NCBI GenBank assembly: GCA_033812735.1
Contig: JAPXTA010000007.1
Location: 1-64,000 of the forward strand
Source of the DNA: JABFRJ01 sp033812735
GTDB lineage: Bacteria > Pseudomonadota > Alphaproteobacteria > Rhizobiales > Hyphomicrobiaceae
Direction: 5' to 3'
Length of the DNA stretch: 64,000 nt
Numbering within the stretch: position 1 is the stretch's first letter; the number at the start of each line of letters is the position of its first letter. Positions 51,670 through 59,984 of the stretch are shown piece after piece. The notes beneath the pieces were generated by a model, which was not told the DNA's origin, did no database searches, and saw nothing but the letters and a program-made list of their open reading frames with translations. The translations under genes were made by a program, and so were the position numbers.

Positions 51670-53406
51670 TCAAGGCGTGTCGCCGGAATCGGCACGCGGT
51701 GACACGATCCGCGGCGCCGGAATCGCTTGTGCGGCAGGCAGGTTTAGCGTTGCTTCGCGGAAGCGGTTGGTGACCGGGTAGCGGCGGTCGCGCCCGAAGT
51801 TGCGTTCGGAAATCTTCACGCCGGGAGCCGCCTGGCGGCGCTTGTACTCGGCAATATAGAGCAAGCGTTCAATCTTATGGACGGTCTCGGCGGGATGGCC
51901 GCGGGTGATGATGTCGGCGACGCGCATCTCCTGCTCGACGAGACAGCGGAGAATGTCGTCGAGGACCTCGTAGGGCGGCAGCGAGTCCTGATCCTTCTGG
52001 TTTTCGCGCAATTCTGCTGTCGGTGCCTTGGTGATGATGTTGTCCGGAATGACGATACCCATCGGCCCCTTGGCGCCTGCTGGCACGTTGGCGTTGCGCC
52101 AGCGGCAGAGCCGGTAGACCTCCATTTTGTAGAGGTCCTTGATCGGATTGAACCCGCCGTTCATGTCGCCGTAGATGGTGGCGTAGCCGACGCTCATCTC
52201 GCTTTTGTTGCCTGTGGTCAGCAGCATCGAGCCGAGCTTGTTCGAGATCGCCATCAGGGTCGTGCCGCGCACGCGCGACTGCACGTTCTCCTCCGTGATG
52301 TCGCGCGGCTTCCCCGCGAAAAGCTGATCCAACATCGCATACATGCCATCGACCGCTGGTGCGATCGCCACGGTGTCGTACCGGCAGCCGAGCGCCTTGG
52401 CGCATTCGGCCGCGTCTTTCAGGCTTTCGCTGGAGGTGAACCGGTAGGGCAGCATCACGCAGTGTACCCGTTCGGGTCCGAGGGCATCGACAGCGAGGGC
52501 CGCGACCAGCGCGGAGTCGACGCCGCCAGACAAGCCGAGAACCACGCTCGGGAAGCGGTTCTTTTCGACGTAGTCGCGGAGACCGAGCATGCAAGCGTAG
52601 TAGGCCGACGCGTCACCCTCGGGCACGATGGCCTTTTCGGCGGGTGCGCAGTGCCAGCCTGCTGGGCCGCGGGTCCAGGTCGTGGTGACGATGGCTTCCG
52701 ACCAGGCCGGCAGCTTGGCGGCAAGGGTGCGATCGGCATTGAGAATGAAGGAGGCGCCGTCGAACACGAGTTCATCTTGTCCGCCGACCTGATTGGCATA
52801 GATCAGAGGCAGGCCCGATTCAGTCACCCGGGCGACGGCGACGTTCATGCGCCGGTCCGGCTTTGGCCAATCGAATGGGGAGCCATTCGGCGAGATCAGG
52901 ATTTCCGCGCCCGATTCTTGGAGGCACTCGACGACTTCGTCCTTCCAGATGTCCTCGCAGATCGGCGCGCCGATGCGCATACCGCGAAACTGGATCGGCC
53001 CAGGTAGCGGACTTGGATCGAACACGCGCTTTTCGTCGAACACGCCGTAGTTCGGCAAATCGACCTTGAAGCGCACGCCGAGGATCTTGCCGGCGTCGGC
53101 GAGCACGACAGCGTTGTAGACCTTGCCGTCCTCAGGCCAGATGGTCCCGACGAGGATGCCGGGGCCGCCATCGGCTGTTTCGGCCGCGGCGCGTTCGGCT
53201 GCCGCTCGGGCGGCATCGGCAAACGCCGGTTTGCGGACGAGGTCTTCGGGGGGGTAGCCGGTGAGGTAAAGCTCGGTGAAGACGACGAGATCGGCCCCGT
53301 CGGCGGCGGCTTGCTTTCGAGCGGCCTTGAGGCCCTCTAGGTTGGCCGCGAGGTCGCCCAGCACAGGGTTAAGCTGGGCAACTGAAATTTTTATGGTCTG
53401 GCTCAT
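51670..53406 (-). CDS. nadE: Glutamine-dependent NAD+ synthetase
   Basis: NadE amidates deamido-NAD+ to NAD+ with ATP, drawing ammonia from glutamine. The 578-residue protein has an N-terminal carbon-nitrogen hydrolase (glutaminase) domain with the catalytic triad Glu45 (VVFTELYLTG), Lys114 (RFKVDLPNYG) and Cys150 (GAPICEDIW), and a C-terminal synthetase domain with the PP-loop LGLSGGVDSAL. Together with nadK (17472-18308) it covers NAD to NADP. The start at 53406 (ATG) gives MSQTIKISVAQLNPVLGD. It is divergent from the GT2 gene by 140 bases. Confidence 0.95.
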   Translation of the reverse strand: MSQTIKISVAQLNPVLGDLAANLEGLKAARKQAAADGADLVVFTELYLTGYPPEDLVRKPAFADAARAAAERAAAETADGGPGILVGTIWPEDGKVYNAVVLADAGKILGVRFKVDLPNYGVFDEKRVFDPSPLPGPIQFRGMRIGAPICEDIWKDEVVECLQESGAEILISPNGSPFDWPKPDRRMNVAVARVTESGLPLIYANQVGGQDELVFDGASFILNADRTLAAKLPAWSEAIVTTTWTRGPAGWHCAPAEKAIVPEGDASAYYACMLGLRDYVEKNRFPSVVLGLSGGVDSALVAALAVDALGPERVHCVMLPYRFTSSESLKDAAECAKALGCRYDTVAIAPAVDGMYAMLDQLFAGKPRDITEENVQSRVRGTTLMAISNKLGSMLLTTGNKSEMSVGYATIYGDMNGGFNPIKDLYKMEVYRLCRWRNANVPAGAKGPMGIVIPDNIITKAPTAELRENQKDQDSLPPYEVLDDILRCLVEQEMRVADIITRGHPAETVHKIERLLYIAEYKRRQAAPGVKISERNFGRDRRYPVTNRFREATLNLPAAQAIPAPRIVSPRADSGDTP

Positions 53407-53546
53407 GCTCTTCCGCGGCTCGTCGTGTCCGGTGCGTTGGTTCCCGTAACACGATCATGGGGTTGGAAGCCACAGGCGGGGCAGGAGTTCGTTCATCCCC
53501 CGTACAGCGAACGCTTGATTCCAGTGGGGCCGCGTGCCAACCGGGG

Positions 53547-54602
53547 ATGCCATCGACCGAGGTCATGATCGAGATGTTGAGTCCTGAAGCCTTCATCGAG
53601 CCGCTGCCGCCGGGGCCTGTGATGCCGCGCGAGGGCAAGCGGTCGCTTTCCGTCGTGATCCCCATGCTCAACGAGGAGAAGGGGCTCGATGCGCTGGTTG
53701 CTCGTTTGAAGCCCGTTCTGGACGGGTGCGGCCTTGTTTGGGAAGTCATCTTTATCGACGATGGGTCGCGTGACGCGACGCCCGACATCCTGCGGCGGCT
53801 AAATACCGAGGACCGGCGTCTCAAGGGTGTTTCGTTCAGCCGCAATTTCGGCAAGGAACTCGCAGTTGCAGCCGGACTTGATCATGCGACGGGTGATGCT
53901 GTCGTGCTGATGGATGCGGACTTGCAGCATCCGCCGGAGATCATCACTGCGTTCATCGCGAAGTGGTTCGAAGGCTATGACATCGTCTATGGGCAGCGCG
54001 ACGACCGGCAGGCCGACAGCTTGGCGCGGCGCGCCTTTTCCAAGGTTTTCTACGGCGCGTTCAAGGCGATGAGCGGTACGACGCTGCCGGATGGCGCAGG
54101 CGACTTCAGGCTTCTGGATCGCAAGGCGGTCGATGCATTGCGGCAGATGCGTGAGCGCGTGCGCTTCAACAAGGGGCTTTACGCTTGGATCGGCTTCAAA
54201 TCGACCGGCGTCGAGTTTCATGTGCCGCCGCGGCACGACGGTGGAGTGTCGCGGTTCAATCTTCGCCGGCTGTGGCGTTTCGCGCTCGATGGTCTTGTGT
54301 CGTTCACGACGATGCCGCTTCGGGTCTGGTCGTATGTCGGCGTGATCGTGTCGGCGCTGGCGTTCGTCTACATCGTCGGCTTTCTACTGAAGATGCTGCT
54401 CTATGGCGGCGGCGCATCGGGCTTCCCAACATTGATCATCTCGATCCTGTTCCTCGGCGGCGTTCAGCTCATCTCGCTCGGGGTGATCGGCGAGTATTTG
54501 GGCCGAATGTATGAGGAAGTGAAAGGGCGACCGCTGTACATCGTCGCCGACCGCATCGGCGTGGGTGAGACGGAAATCCGGCAAGAGGCGCGCCTATCGT
54601 GA
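53547..54602 (+). CDS. Family 2 glycosyltransferase, polyprenyl-phosphate sugar synthase type (DPM1/GtrB/ArnC-like)
   Basis: A 351-residue GT-A glycosyltransferase from ATG 53547 (ATG 53565 is an alternative). The N-terminal domain has LSVVIPMLNEEKGLDALV, FIDDGSRDATPDIL, the metal-binding DAD in LMDADLQHPPE, and the polyprenyl-transferase hallmark RRAFSKVFYGAFKAMS...DAGDFRLLDRKAV-like region. Two C-terminal membrane segments (VWSYVGVIVSALAFVYIVGFLL and LIISILFLGGVQLISLGVIG) anchor it. This architecture charges undecaprenyl phosphate with one sugar on the cytoplasmic face. It is coupled by a four-base overlap (GTGA) to a YdjC-type deacetylase and through that to GtrA. Confidence 0.92.
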   Translation: MPSTEVMIEMLSPEAFIEPLPPGPVMPREGKRSLSVVIPMLNEEKGLDALVARLKPVLDGCGLVWEVIFIDDGSRDATPDILRRLNTEDRRLKGVSFSRNFGKELAVAAGLDHATGDAVVLMDADLQHPPEIITAFIAKWFEGYDIVYGQRDDRQADSLARRAFSKVFYGAFKAMSGTTLPDGAGDFRLLDRKAVDALRQMRERVRFNKGLYAWIGFKSTGVEFHVPPRHDGGVSRFNLRRLWRFALDGLVSFTTMPLRVWSYVGVIVSALAFVYIVGFLLKMLLYGGGASGFPTLIISILFLGGVQLISLGVIGEYLGRMYEEVKGRPLYIVADRIGVGETEIRQEARLS

Positions 54603-55516
54603 AGGGCGAGCGCCGGCACCGGTATTTGTGCGCTGACGACTATGCGATGACCGCAGGTTTGTCGCGTGGCATCGAACAGCTCGCGCAGTTGCGCAAGATC
54701 TCCGCGACGAGCGCGATGGTGACGACGGCGCATTGGGCCACTGATGCAGCGCGTATCCGGGACCTGCGTGGGCATGTTGCGATCGGTCTGCATCTCAACC
54801 TGACGCTCGGTGAGCCGTTGAGCGGCGATTGCCGGACGCTGGCTCCGTCCGGGCCATTCTTCGAGCTGCAGCCGTTGATCAAGGCGGCGCTGGCGCGAAA
54901 AATCGCAGTTTGCGATGCGCGTGATGAAATACGCCGGCAACTCGATGCGTTCGAGACCGCGCTCGGCTACGCGCCCGATCATATCGACGGGCATCAGCAT
55001 GTGCATGTGCTTCCCGTTGTTCGCCGCGCGTTGCTGGACGAAGTCGCAGCGCGCTATCGGGAGCGGCCACCCTTGCTGCGCGATCCCGGCGAGGGTTTCG
55101 TCAGCATTGCGACTAGCAGTCCGGCGCGCGGGAAGGCGCTTGTCGTGAAAGCGCTTGCTGCCGGGTTCGCCGCGTCGGCGCGCCAGCGTGGGTTGACGGT
55201 CAACACGAGCTTTGCGGGATTCTCGGGGTTCGATACGTCCCGCCCCTTCGAGAGCGAAATCGTTGCGGCCCTCGACAGGCGCGGGGATACCTCAGAGTTC
55301 AAGATCATCATGTGCCATCCGGGGTTCGCTGACGATGAACTTGGCCGTATCGATCCGGTGGTTGCCCGGCGCGAGCAAGAGCTCGACACGCTGACAAGAC
55401 TCGGTCCGCCCGAGGCGGTGCTATGGCATCCCTATTCGGCCGATGGTTCTGTTGCGCGCGCCGGCCGGCCAACGCCGCTTTGGCGCGAGGCGTGGGGGCA
55501 GGGGATTCATTCGTGA
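54599..55516 (+). CDS. YdjC/ChbG-family carbohydrate deacetylase (NaxD/HpnK-like)
   Basis: A 305-residue deacetylase starting with GTG inside the previous stop (GTGA overlap). The YdjC metal site is visible: Asp13-Asp14 in CADDYAM, His66 in IGLHLNLTLGEPL and His132/His134 in IDGHQHVHVLP; the later MCHPGF carries the conserved catalytic histidine. Known members deacetylate chitobiose (ChbG), hopanoid-linked N-acetylglucosamine (HpnK) or undecaprenyl-phosphate-N-acetylgalactosamine (NaxD). The partner genes (a GT2 that loads a lipid carrier, and GtrA) make the last the best fit here; that is inference. Confidence 0.88.
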   Translation: MKGERRHRYLCADDYAMTAGLSRGIEQLAQLRKISATSAMVTTAHWATDAARIRDLRGHVAIGLHLNLTLGEPLSGDCRTLAPSGPFFELQPLIKAALARKIAVCDARDEIRRQLDAFETALGYAPDHIDGHQHVHVLPVVRRALLDEVAARYRERPPLLRDPGEGFVSIATSSPARGKALVVKALAAGFAASARQRGLTVNTSFAGFSGFDTSRPFESEIVAALDRRGDTSEFKIIMCHPGFADDELGRIDPVVARREQELDTLTRLGPPEAVLWHPYSADGSVARAGRPTPLWREAWGQGIHS

Positions 55517-55944
55517 CGAAACCCGTGGGCGGCAATGGGGGCGAGGGCGGCGGGCTGCAACGGCGCAGCGGCTGGCGGCATTGGCTCGGGTTTTTGATTT
55601 CGGGCGGGATCGCGTTCGTAACGGATGTCGTCTTGTCGAAGGCTTTGCACGACGCAGTGGGATTGGCTTGGCCTATCAGCCGGTTCATCGCGATTTCGAT
55701 TGCGATGGTCGCTGGTTGGCTCGCCCATCGCAAGCTGACTTTTGCCGTGGCGACGCCACCGACTTTGGCTGAGTTCGGCCGGTACGCGAGCATGGCGTGG
55801 ACGGCCGCGGCGCTCAACTATGTCGTTTTTCTCGGTCTGCTTTGGGGGTTTCCGGCACTGGAGCCGGCACTTGCCATCGCGATTGCGTCCGCAGTCGCGA
55901 TGGCCTTTTCCTACCTCGGCATGAAGCTCGCAGTATTCAAGTAA
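55513..55944 (+). CDS. GtrA-family membrane protein
   Basis: A 143-residue protein with four membrane segments of the GtrA/DPMS family (LGFLISGGIAFVTDVVLSKAL and the pair AWTAAALNYVVFLGLLWGF, AIAIASAVAMAFSYLGMKLAVFK). GtrA proteins act with GtrB-like synthases, probably moving undecaprenyl-phosphate-linked sugars across the inner membrane. The GTG start at 55513 overlaps the previous stop (GTGA), so the longer in-frame frame from 55423 is rejected. It is the last gene of the cassette, 10 bases from the convergent acyl-CoA dehydrogenase stop. Confidence 0.9.
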   Translation: MTKPVGGNGGEGGGLQRRSGWRHWLGFLISGGIAFVTDVVLSKALHDAVGLAWPISRFIAISIAMVAGWLAHRKLTFAVATPPTLAEFGRYASMAWTAAALNYVVFLGLLWGFPALEPALAIAIASAVAMAFSYLGMKLAVFK

Positions 55945-55954
55945 GCGGCTTCGT

Positions 55955-57118
55955 TCAAGCTGCCGAGATGAGGCCACCGGCGCCGGCGACTTTCGCCAGG
56001 TGGTGCGCGTGATCGCCGAACGCCAGGTCGATCATGGTCAAGCGCTTGAAGTAGTGGCCGGCCTTGTACTCCATGGTCATGCCGATGCCGCCGTGCAGCT
56101 GGATGGCGGTTTCACCGACGAAGCGGGCCGAGCGTCCGATCTGGACCTTGGCGGCGGAGATTGCCTTGCGGCGTTCAGTGGCGTCGGCTTCGCCGGCCAT
56201 CATCGTGGCGTAGAGCGCCATCGAGCGCGATTGTTCGACGTGCGTGAACATATCGACGGAAGCGTGCTGGAGCACCTGGAACGAGCCGATCGGCACGCCG
56301 AACTGCTTGCGGGTCTTGAGGTAGTCGACGGTCAGTTCGTGCAACGCCTGCATGGCGCCGACGGCTTCGGCGCATAGCGCGGCAATTGCTTCGTCAACGA
56401 TCTTCTCCAGCACGTCAATGCCGTCGCCACGCTTGGAGCCGATCAGCACGTCTTCGGGGCCGACCTTAACATCCTTGAAGGTGATATCGGCAGCGCGGGC
56501 GCCGTCTTGTGTCGGATAGCCCTTGCGGGTGACGCCCGGGGCGTTGCCGCCGACGAGGAACAGGCCGATGCCGCCGCGGTCCTTGCGGCTGTGGGCGGTG
56601 CGCGCGACGACGATCAGCGTGTCAGCGGAATCGCCGCCGAGTACGCTCAGCTTTTCGCCGTCGATGAGGTAACCGCCGGCGCCGTCGCTGCGTGCCTTGG
56701 TGTTCACGTCGGCAAGGTCGTAGCGCGACTGGCGCTCCTGGTGGGCTAGCGCAAGTAGGCGTTTGCCGGAGATGACGTCAGGCAGTATGGCGGCTTGCTG
56801 TGCGGCGCTGGCTGCGTGGCGGATCGCGCCGCCGCCGAGGACGATCGACGAGAAGAACGGGTCGATGGCGCTGTTGCGGCCGATCGCATCCATGACCAGC
56901 ATTGTTTCGACGAGGCCAGCGTTCAGGCCGCCATGCTCTTCGGCAAACGGGATCGCCGTCAGGCCGAGATCGACAAACTGCTGCCAATTCTCCTCGGAGA
57001 AGCCGCGGGTGGACTTTTGGGCTGCAGTTTTCTTTTTCATGTCGGCGTAAGCGTCAGCAAGGAAGCGATCGACGCTGTCCTTGATCTGGCGTTGGTCGTC
57101 TGAGAGATCGAAATCCAT
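55955..57118 (-). CDS. Acyl-CoA dehydrogenase, shorter subunit-like (PimD-type)
   Basis: A 387-residue acyl-CoA dehydrogenase that converts acyl-CoA to trans-2-enoyl-CoA. The N-terminal MDFDLSDDQRQIKDSVDRFL opening and the C-terminal AIQLHGGIGMTMEYKAGHYFKR motif are family hallmarks. It lies directly downstream of a second dehydrogenase on the same strand, the usual arrangement of heteromeric pairs such as PimC/PimD (pimeloyl-CoA) or steroid-catabolic FadE pairs. Which of the two chains bears the catalytic base in this enzyme is not certain. Gap to the other gene: 114 bases. Confidence 0.9.
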   Translation of the reverse strand: MDFDLSDDQRQIKDSVDRFLADAYADMKKKTAAQKSTRGFSEENWQQFVDLGLTAIPFAEEHGGLNAGLVETMLVMDAIGRNSAIDPFFSSIVLGGGAIRHAASAAQQAAILPDVISGKRLLALAHQERQSRYDLADVNTKARSDGAGGYLIDGEKLSVLGGDSADTLIVVARTAHSRKDRGGIGLFLVGGNAPGVTRKGYPTQDGARAADITFKDVKVGPEDVLIGSKRGDGIDVLEKIVDEAIAALCAEAVGAMQALHELTVDYLKTRKQFGVPIGSFQVLQHASVDMFTHVEQSRSMALYATMMAGEADATERRKAISAAKVQIGRSARFVGETAIQLHGGIGMTMEYKAGHYFKRLTMIDLAFGDHAHHLAKVAGAGGLISAA

Positions 57119-57232
57119 GAGCGTATTTCCACAATCGGTTTGCGGCGGGTCCCGGTCGTTGCCGGGATGACGAGAGGAATGCCTGAGGGCGGCTGCCTCT
57201 TCCCGAGGGCGGGGAGAGGCGCTGCGGCGTCA

Positions 57233-58420
57233 TCAGAAGCCCAGCACCGCCTTGGCGATGATGTTGCGCTGGATTTCGTTCGAGCCGCCGTAGATCGAGA
57301 CCTTGCGGAAGTTGAAATACTGAGGCGCGGCGGGGGCTGCCCAATGCTCGTCGGTGCCGAACTCGGCCTGATCCTCGATGTAGGGAAGCGCAAGCGGGCC
57401 CGCGACCTCGAGCAGCAATTCGGTCGTCTTCTGCTGGATTTCCGAGCCTTTGATCTTGAGGATCGAGGACGCAGGGTTCGGCATGTTCGAGCGGCGCTTG
57501 GCGTCCTCGGCGAGCACGCGCAGCTGCGTCATTTCGAGGGCCTTCAGCTCGATCTCGCACGCCGCGACCTTCTCAGCGAAGCGCTCGTCTTCCATCAGTG
57601 GCTTGTCGCCGTTCATCACGCGCATCGCGAGTTGCTTGATGCGGCCGATGCGTTGCTTGGACAGACCGATGCGTGCAATGCCCGAGCGTTCATTGCCGAG
57701 CAGGAACTTAGCGCAGTCCCAGCCGCGATGCTCCTGGCCGACGAGGTTGGCGACTGGCGCCTTGACGTTGTCGAAGAAGACCTCGTTGACCTCGTGGCCG
57801 CCGTCGATCGTCTGGATCGGCCGCACGGTTATGCCCGGCGTCTTCATGTCGACGAGGATGAAGGAGATGCCGAGCTGCTTCTTGGCGGTCGGGTCGGTGC
57901 GGGCGAGCACGAAGCACCAATCGGCGTATTGGGCGAGGGTCGTCCAGGTCTTTTGGCCGTTGATGATGTAGTGGTCGCCTTCGCGCACAGCAGTGGTTTT
58001 GAGACCGGCGAGATCGGAACCGGCGCCCGGCTCGGAGAAGCCCTGGCACCACCACTCGGTCAGATCATACATCTTTGGGAGGAAGCGCTTTTTCTGTTCC
58101 TCGGTGCCGAAGTGGATGATGACCGGGCCGCACATCGTGACGTTGAACGGCAGCGGTTGCGGCACACAGTTATACTGGAGTTCCTCGTTGAAGATGTGCA
58201 TGCGGATCGGGTCCCAACCCGTGCCGCCCCATTCCTTCGGCCACAACGGCGCTGCCCAGCCTTTTTTCGCGATTGCCTTGTGAGAGGCGACCATATCCTC
58301 CTTGGACAGGTGCTCGCCGACGGCGATCTTGTCGCGGACCGACTTCGGGATCTCGGTCTGGAAGAATTTGCGGACCTCTTCGCGGAATTTGTTCTCTTCA
58401 GGCGTAAAGCGGAGGTCCAT
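57233..58420 (-). CDS. Acyl-CoA dehydrogenase, larger subunit-like (PimC-type)
   Basis: A 395-residue acyl-CoA dehydrogenase. The flavin/substrate segment WWCQGFSEPGAGSDLAGLKTTA and the C-terminal motif IYGGSNEIQRNIIAKAVLGF are clear. In medium-chain enzymes the equivalent position carries the catalytic glutamate (YEGT-type); here it reads YGGSNE, so the base must be provided elsewhere in the chain or by the partner subunit, as in heterotetrameric branches of the family. It precedes the companion gene at 55955-57118. The pair may degrade dicarboxylic, branched or cyclic acyl-CoAs; not decidable by reading. Confidence 0.9.
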   Translation of the reverse strand: MDLRFTPEENKFREEVRKFFQTEIPKSVRDKIAVGEHLSKEDMVASHKAIAKKGWAAPLWPKEWGGTGWDPIRMHIFNEELQYNCVPQPLPFNVTMCGPVIIHFGTEEQKKRFLPKMYDLTEWWCQGFSEPGAGSDLAGLKTTAVREGDHYIINGQKTWTTLAQYADWCFVLARTDPTAKKQLGISFILVDMKTPGITVRPIQTIDGGHEVNEVFFDNVKAPVANLVGQEHRGWDCAKFLLGNERSGIARIGLSKQRIGRIKQLAMRVMNGDKPLMEDERFAEKVAACEIELKALEMTQLRVLAEDAKRRSNMPNPASSILKIKGSEIQQKTTELLLEVAGPLALPYIEDQAEFGTDEHWAAPAAPQYFNFRKVSIYGGSNEIQRNIIAKAVLGF

Positions 58421-58551
58421 GAGGCCGTTCTCCCGGATCGATCAGATGATTGTTGCTGCGACTTTACGCAATGGGCAGGGGGCGTCAACGGGCGGACCTT
58501 CGGGCCTGCGCGCGACATTGTCGCGACCTGAGTGACCGCAAGGGCCGTTAA

Positions 58552-59286
58552 TCAGGTTTCGGCGGCGATTTTTTCGGGTGAGCAGCACAGTTCCGCCACT
58601 GGACACAGGCCGCACCTCGGCTTTCTGGCGAGGCAGGTGTAGCGGCCATGCAGGATCAGCCAGTGGTGGGCGTGGTAGAGGAAGTCATCCGGGACGACTT
58701 TCATCAGATCGTCTTCGACCGCGTCCGGGTTTTTTCCCTGCGACAGGCAGAGGCGGTGAGACACACGGAAGACGTGGGTGTCGACTGCCATCGTTTTCTT
58801 GCCGAACGCCATGTTGAGCACGACGTTCGCCGTCTTGCGGCCGACGCCCGGTAGTTTGACGAGTTCATCGCGATCCGCGGGAACCTTGCCGCCATAGTCA
58901 TCGATGAGCTTCTGCGAGAGCGCGATGACGTTCTTGGCCTTGTTGCGAAAGAGGCCGATGGTCTTGATGTGCTCGCGGACTTCGTCCTCGCCCAGTGCAA
59001 GCATTTTTTCAGGTGTGTCGGCTTTGGCGAACAGCGCGCGGGTCGCTTTGTTGACGCCGGCGTCGGTCGCTTGGGCCGACAGGACGACTGCGACGAGGAG
59101 CGTGAACGGGTTGGTATGCTCGAGTTCGCCCTTCGGCTCCGGATTGGCGGCGGAGAAGCGCTCAAACATCGATTGGATGTCAGCGGCCGATCGGCCTGCC
59201 GGTTTTTTCCGCAGCGATGCCTTTGTTTTGGCGCCCTTCGCGGCGGCGGGCTTGACCTTTTGGGCCGGCTTGGTTTTCGTCTTCAT
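58552..59286 (-). CDS. nth: Endonuclease III
   Basis: Nth removes oxidised pyrimidines from DNA (glycosylase) and nicks the abasic site. From ATG 59286 the 244-residue protein starts with a Lys/Ala-rich basic tail (about residues 1-30), then the HhH-GPD core with the catalytic lysine in LPGVGRKTANVV and aspartate in AVDTHVFR. The [4Fe-4S] cysteines follow as CLARKPRCGLCPVAELC (C-x6-C-x2-C-x5-C). The basic extension may help DNA binding. It is divergent from the DUF2244 gene (39 bases between starts), an arrangement common in relatives. Confidence 0.95.
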   Translation of the reverse strand: MKTKTKPAQKVKPAAAKGAKTKASLRKKPAGRSAADIQSMFERFSAANPEPKGELEHTNPFTLLVAVVLSAQATDAGVNKATRALFAKADTPEKMLALGEDEVREHIKTIGLFRNKAKNVIALSQKLIDDYGGKVPADRDELVKLPGVGRKTANVVLNMAFGKKTMAVDTHVFRVSHRLCLSQGKNPDAVEDDLMKVVPDDFLYHAHHWLILHGRYTCLARKPRCGLCPVAELCCSPEKIAAET

Positions 59287-59325
59287 CGGCGCTCGCTGGA
59301 CGCAAGTGAGGCAGGAGAACGAGTG

Positions 59326-59850
59326 ATGGACGATCGGACGCGTCCGGCGCAAGAGCAGGATGCTGGGCTTTCAACGGGTGAACCGATGCCATTTCGGGTG
59401 GTGTTGACGCCGTACAGATCGCTTTCGCCCAGTGGTTTTTTGATTTTCATGGCTGTTCTGGCGGCCGTCAGTTTCGTTACGGGCTTGGTTTTCGCTTGGA
59501 TCGGCGCTTGGCCGGTTCTCGGCTTCTTTGGCCTCGACGTGGCCATCGTGTACGTTGCTTTCCGGCTGAACTATCGCTCGGGGCGGCTCTATGAGACCGT
59601 CGAAGTGCTGCCGCACAGTTTGACGCTCCAGCGCGTGCACCCCTCGGGAAAGACTGAGACTTACGAGTTTCAATCCTATTGGGCGCGGATTCTGCTGGCG
59701 ACAGGTGCGGATGGGCGATCCAGTTTGCGGGTCGCCTCCCATGGTCGGGAGATCATCTTCGGTGCTTTTCTGACCGATGAGGAACGGGCAAGCCTTGCGG
59801 ATGAATTGCGGGCGGCGCTCAGGACCGCGAGGCAGCCGGCCGGGACTTGA
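59326..59850 (+). CDS. DUF2244 inner-membrane protein
   Basis: A 174-residue member of the DUF2244 family, conserved in alphaproteobacteria and often beside nth. It has two close membrane segments (FLIFMAVLAAVSFVTGLVFAWIGAWPVLGFF) followed by a cytoplasmic-looking beta domain (YETVEVLPHSLTLQRV, ILLATGADGRSSLRVASHGREIIFGAFLTDEER). ATG 59326 has AGGAG ten bases before it; the very long in-frame frame from 58969 overlaps nth and is rejected. The function is unknown. Confidence 0.9.
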   Translation: MDDRTRPAQEQDAGLSTGEPMPFRVVLTPYRSLSPSGFLIFMAVLAAVSFVTGLVFAWIGAWPVLGFFGLDVAIVYVAFRLNYRSGRLYETVEVLPHSLTLQRVHPSGKTETYEFQSYWARILLATGADGRSSLRVASHGREIIFGAFLTDEERASLADELRAALRTARQPAGT

Positions 59851-59881
59851 GGCAATTCTAACGGCTAGGTGGCGTTTTCCG

Positions 59882-59899
59882 CCATAATCGCGGTTATGG
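59882..59899. repeat. Short inverted repeat CCATAA-N6-TTATGG upstream of the MotA-like gene
   Basis: Six-base perfect arms separated by TCGCGG, 86 bases before the ATG of the MotA/TolQ-like gene. Its position allows a regulator site, but the arms are short and chance occurrence is plausible. Confidence 0.3.
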
Positions 59900-59984
59900 T
59901 AAGAAGTCCTGGTAGGGCGTTGCGCTTTCGCGGTCGCCCGATGCACGACAAACGGGGGCTCCGGCAGGGAGAGAAGGACGCGGC

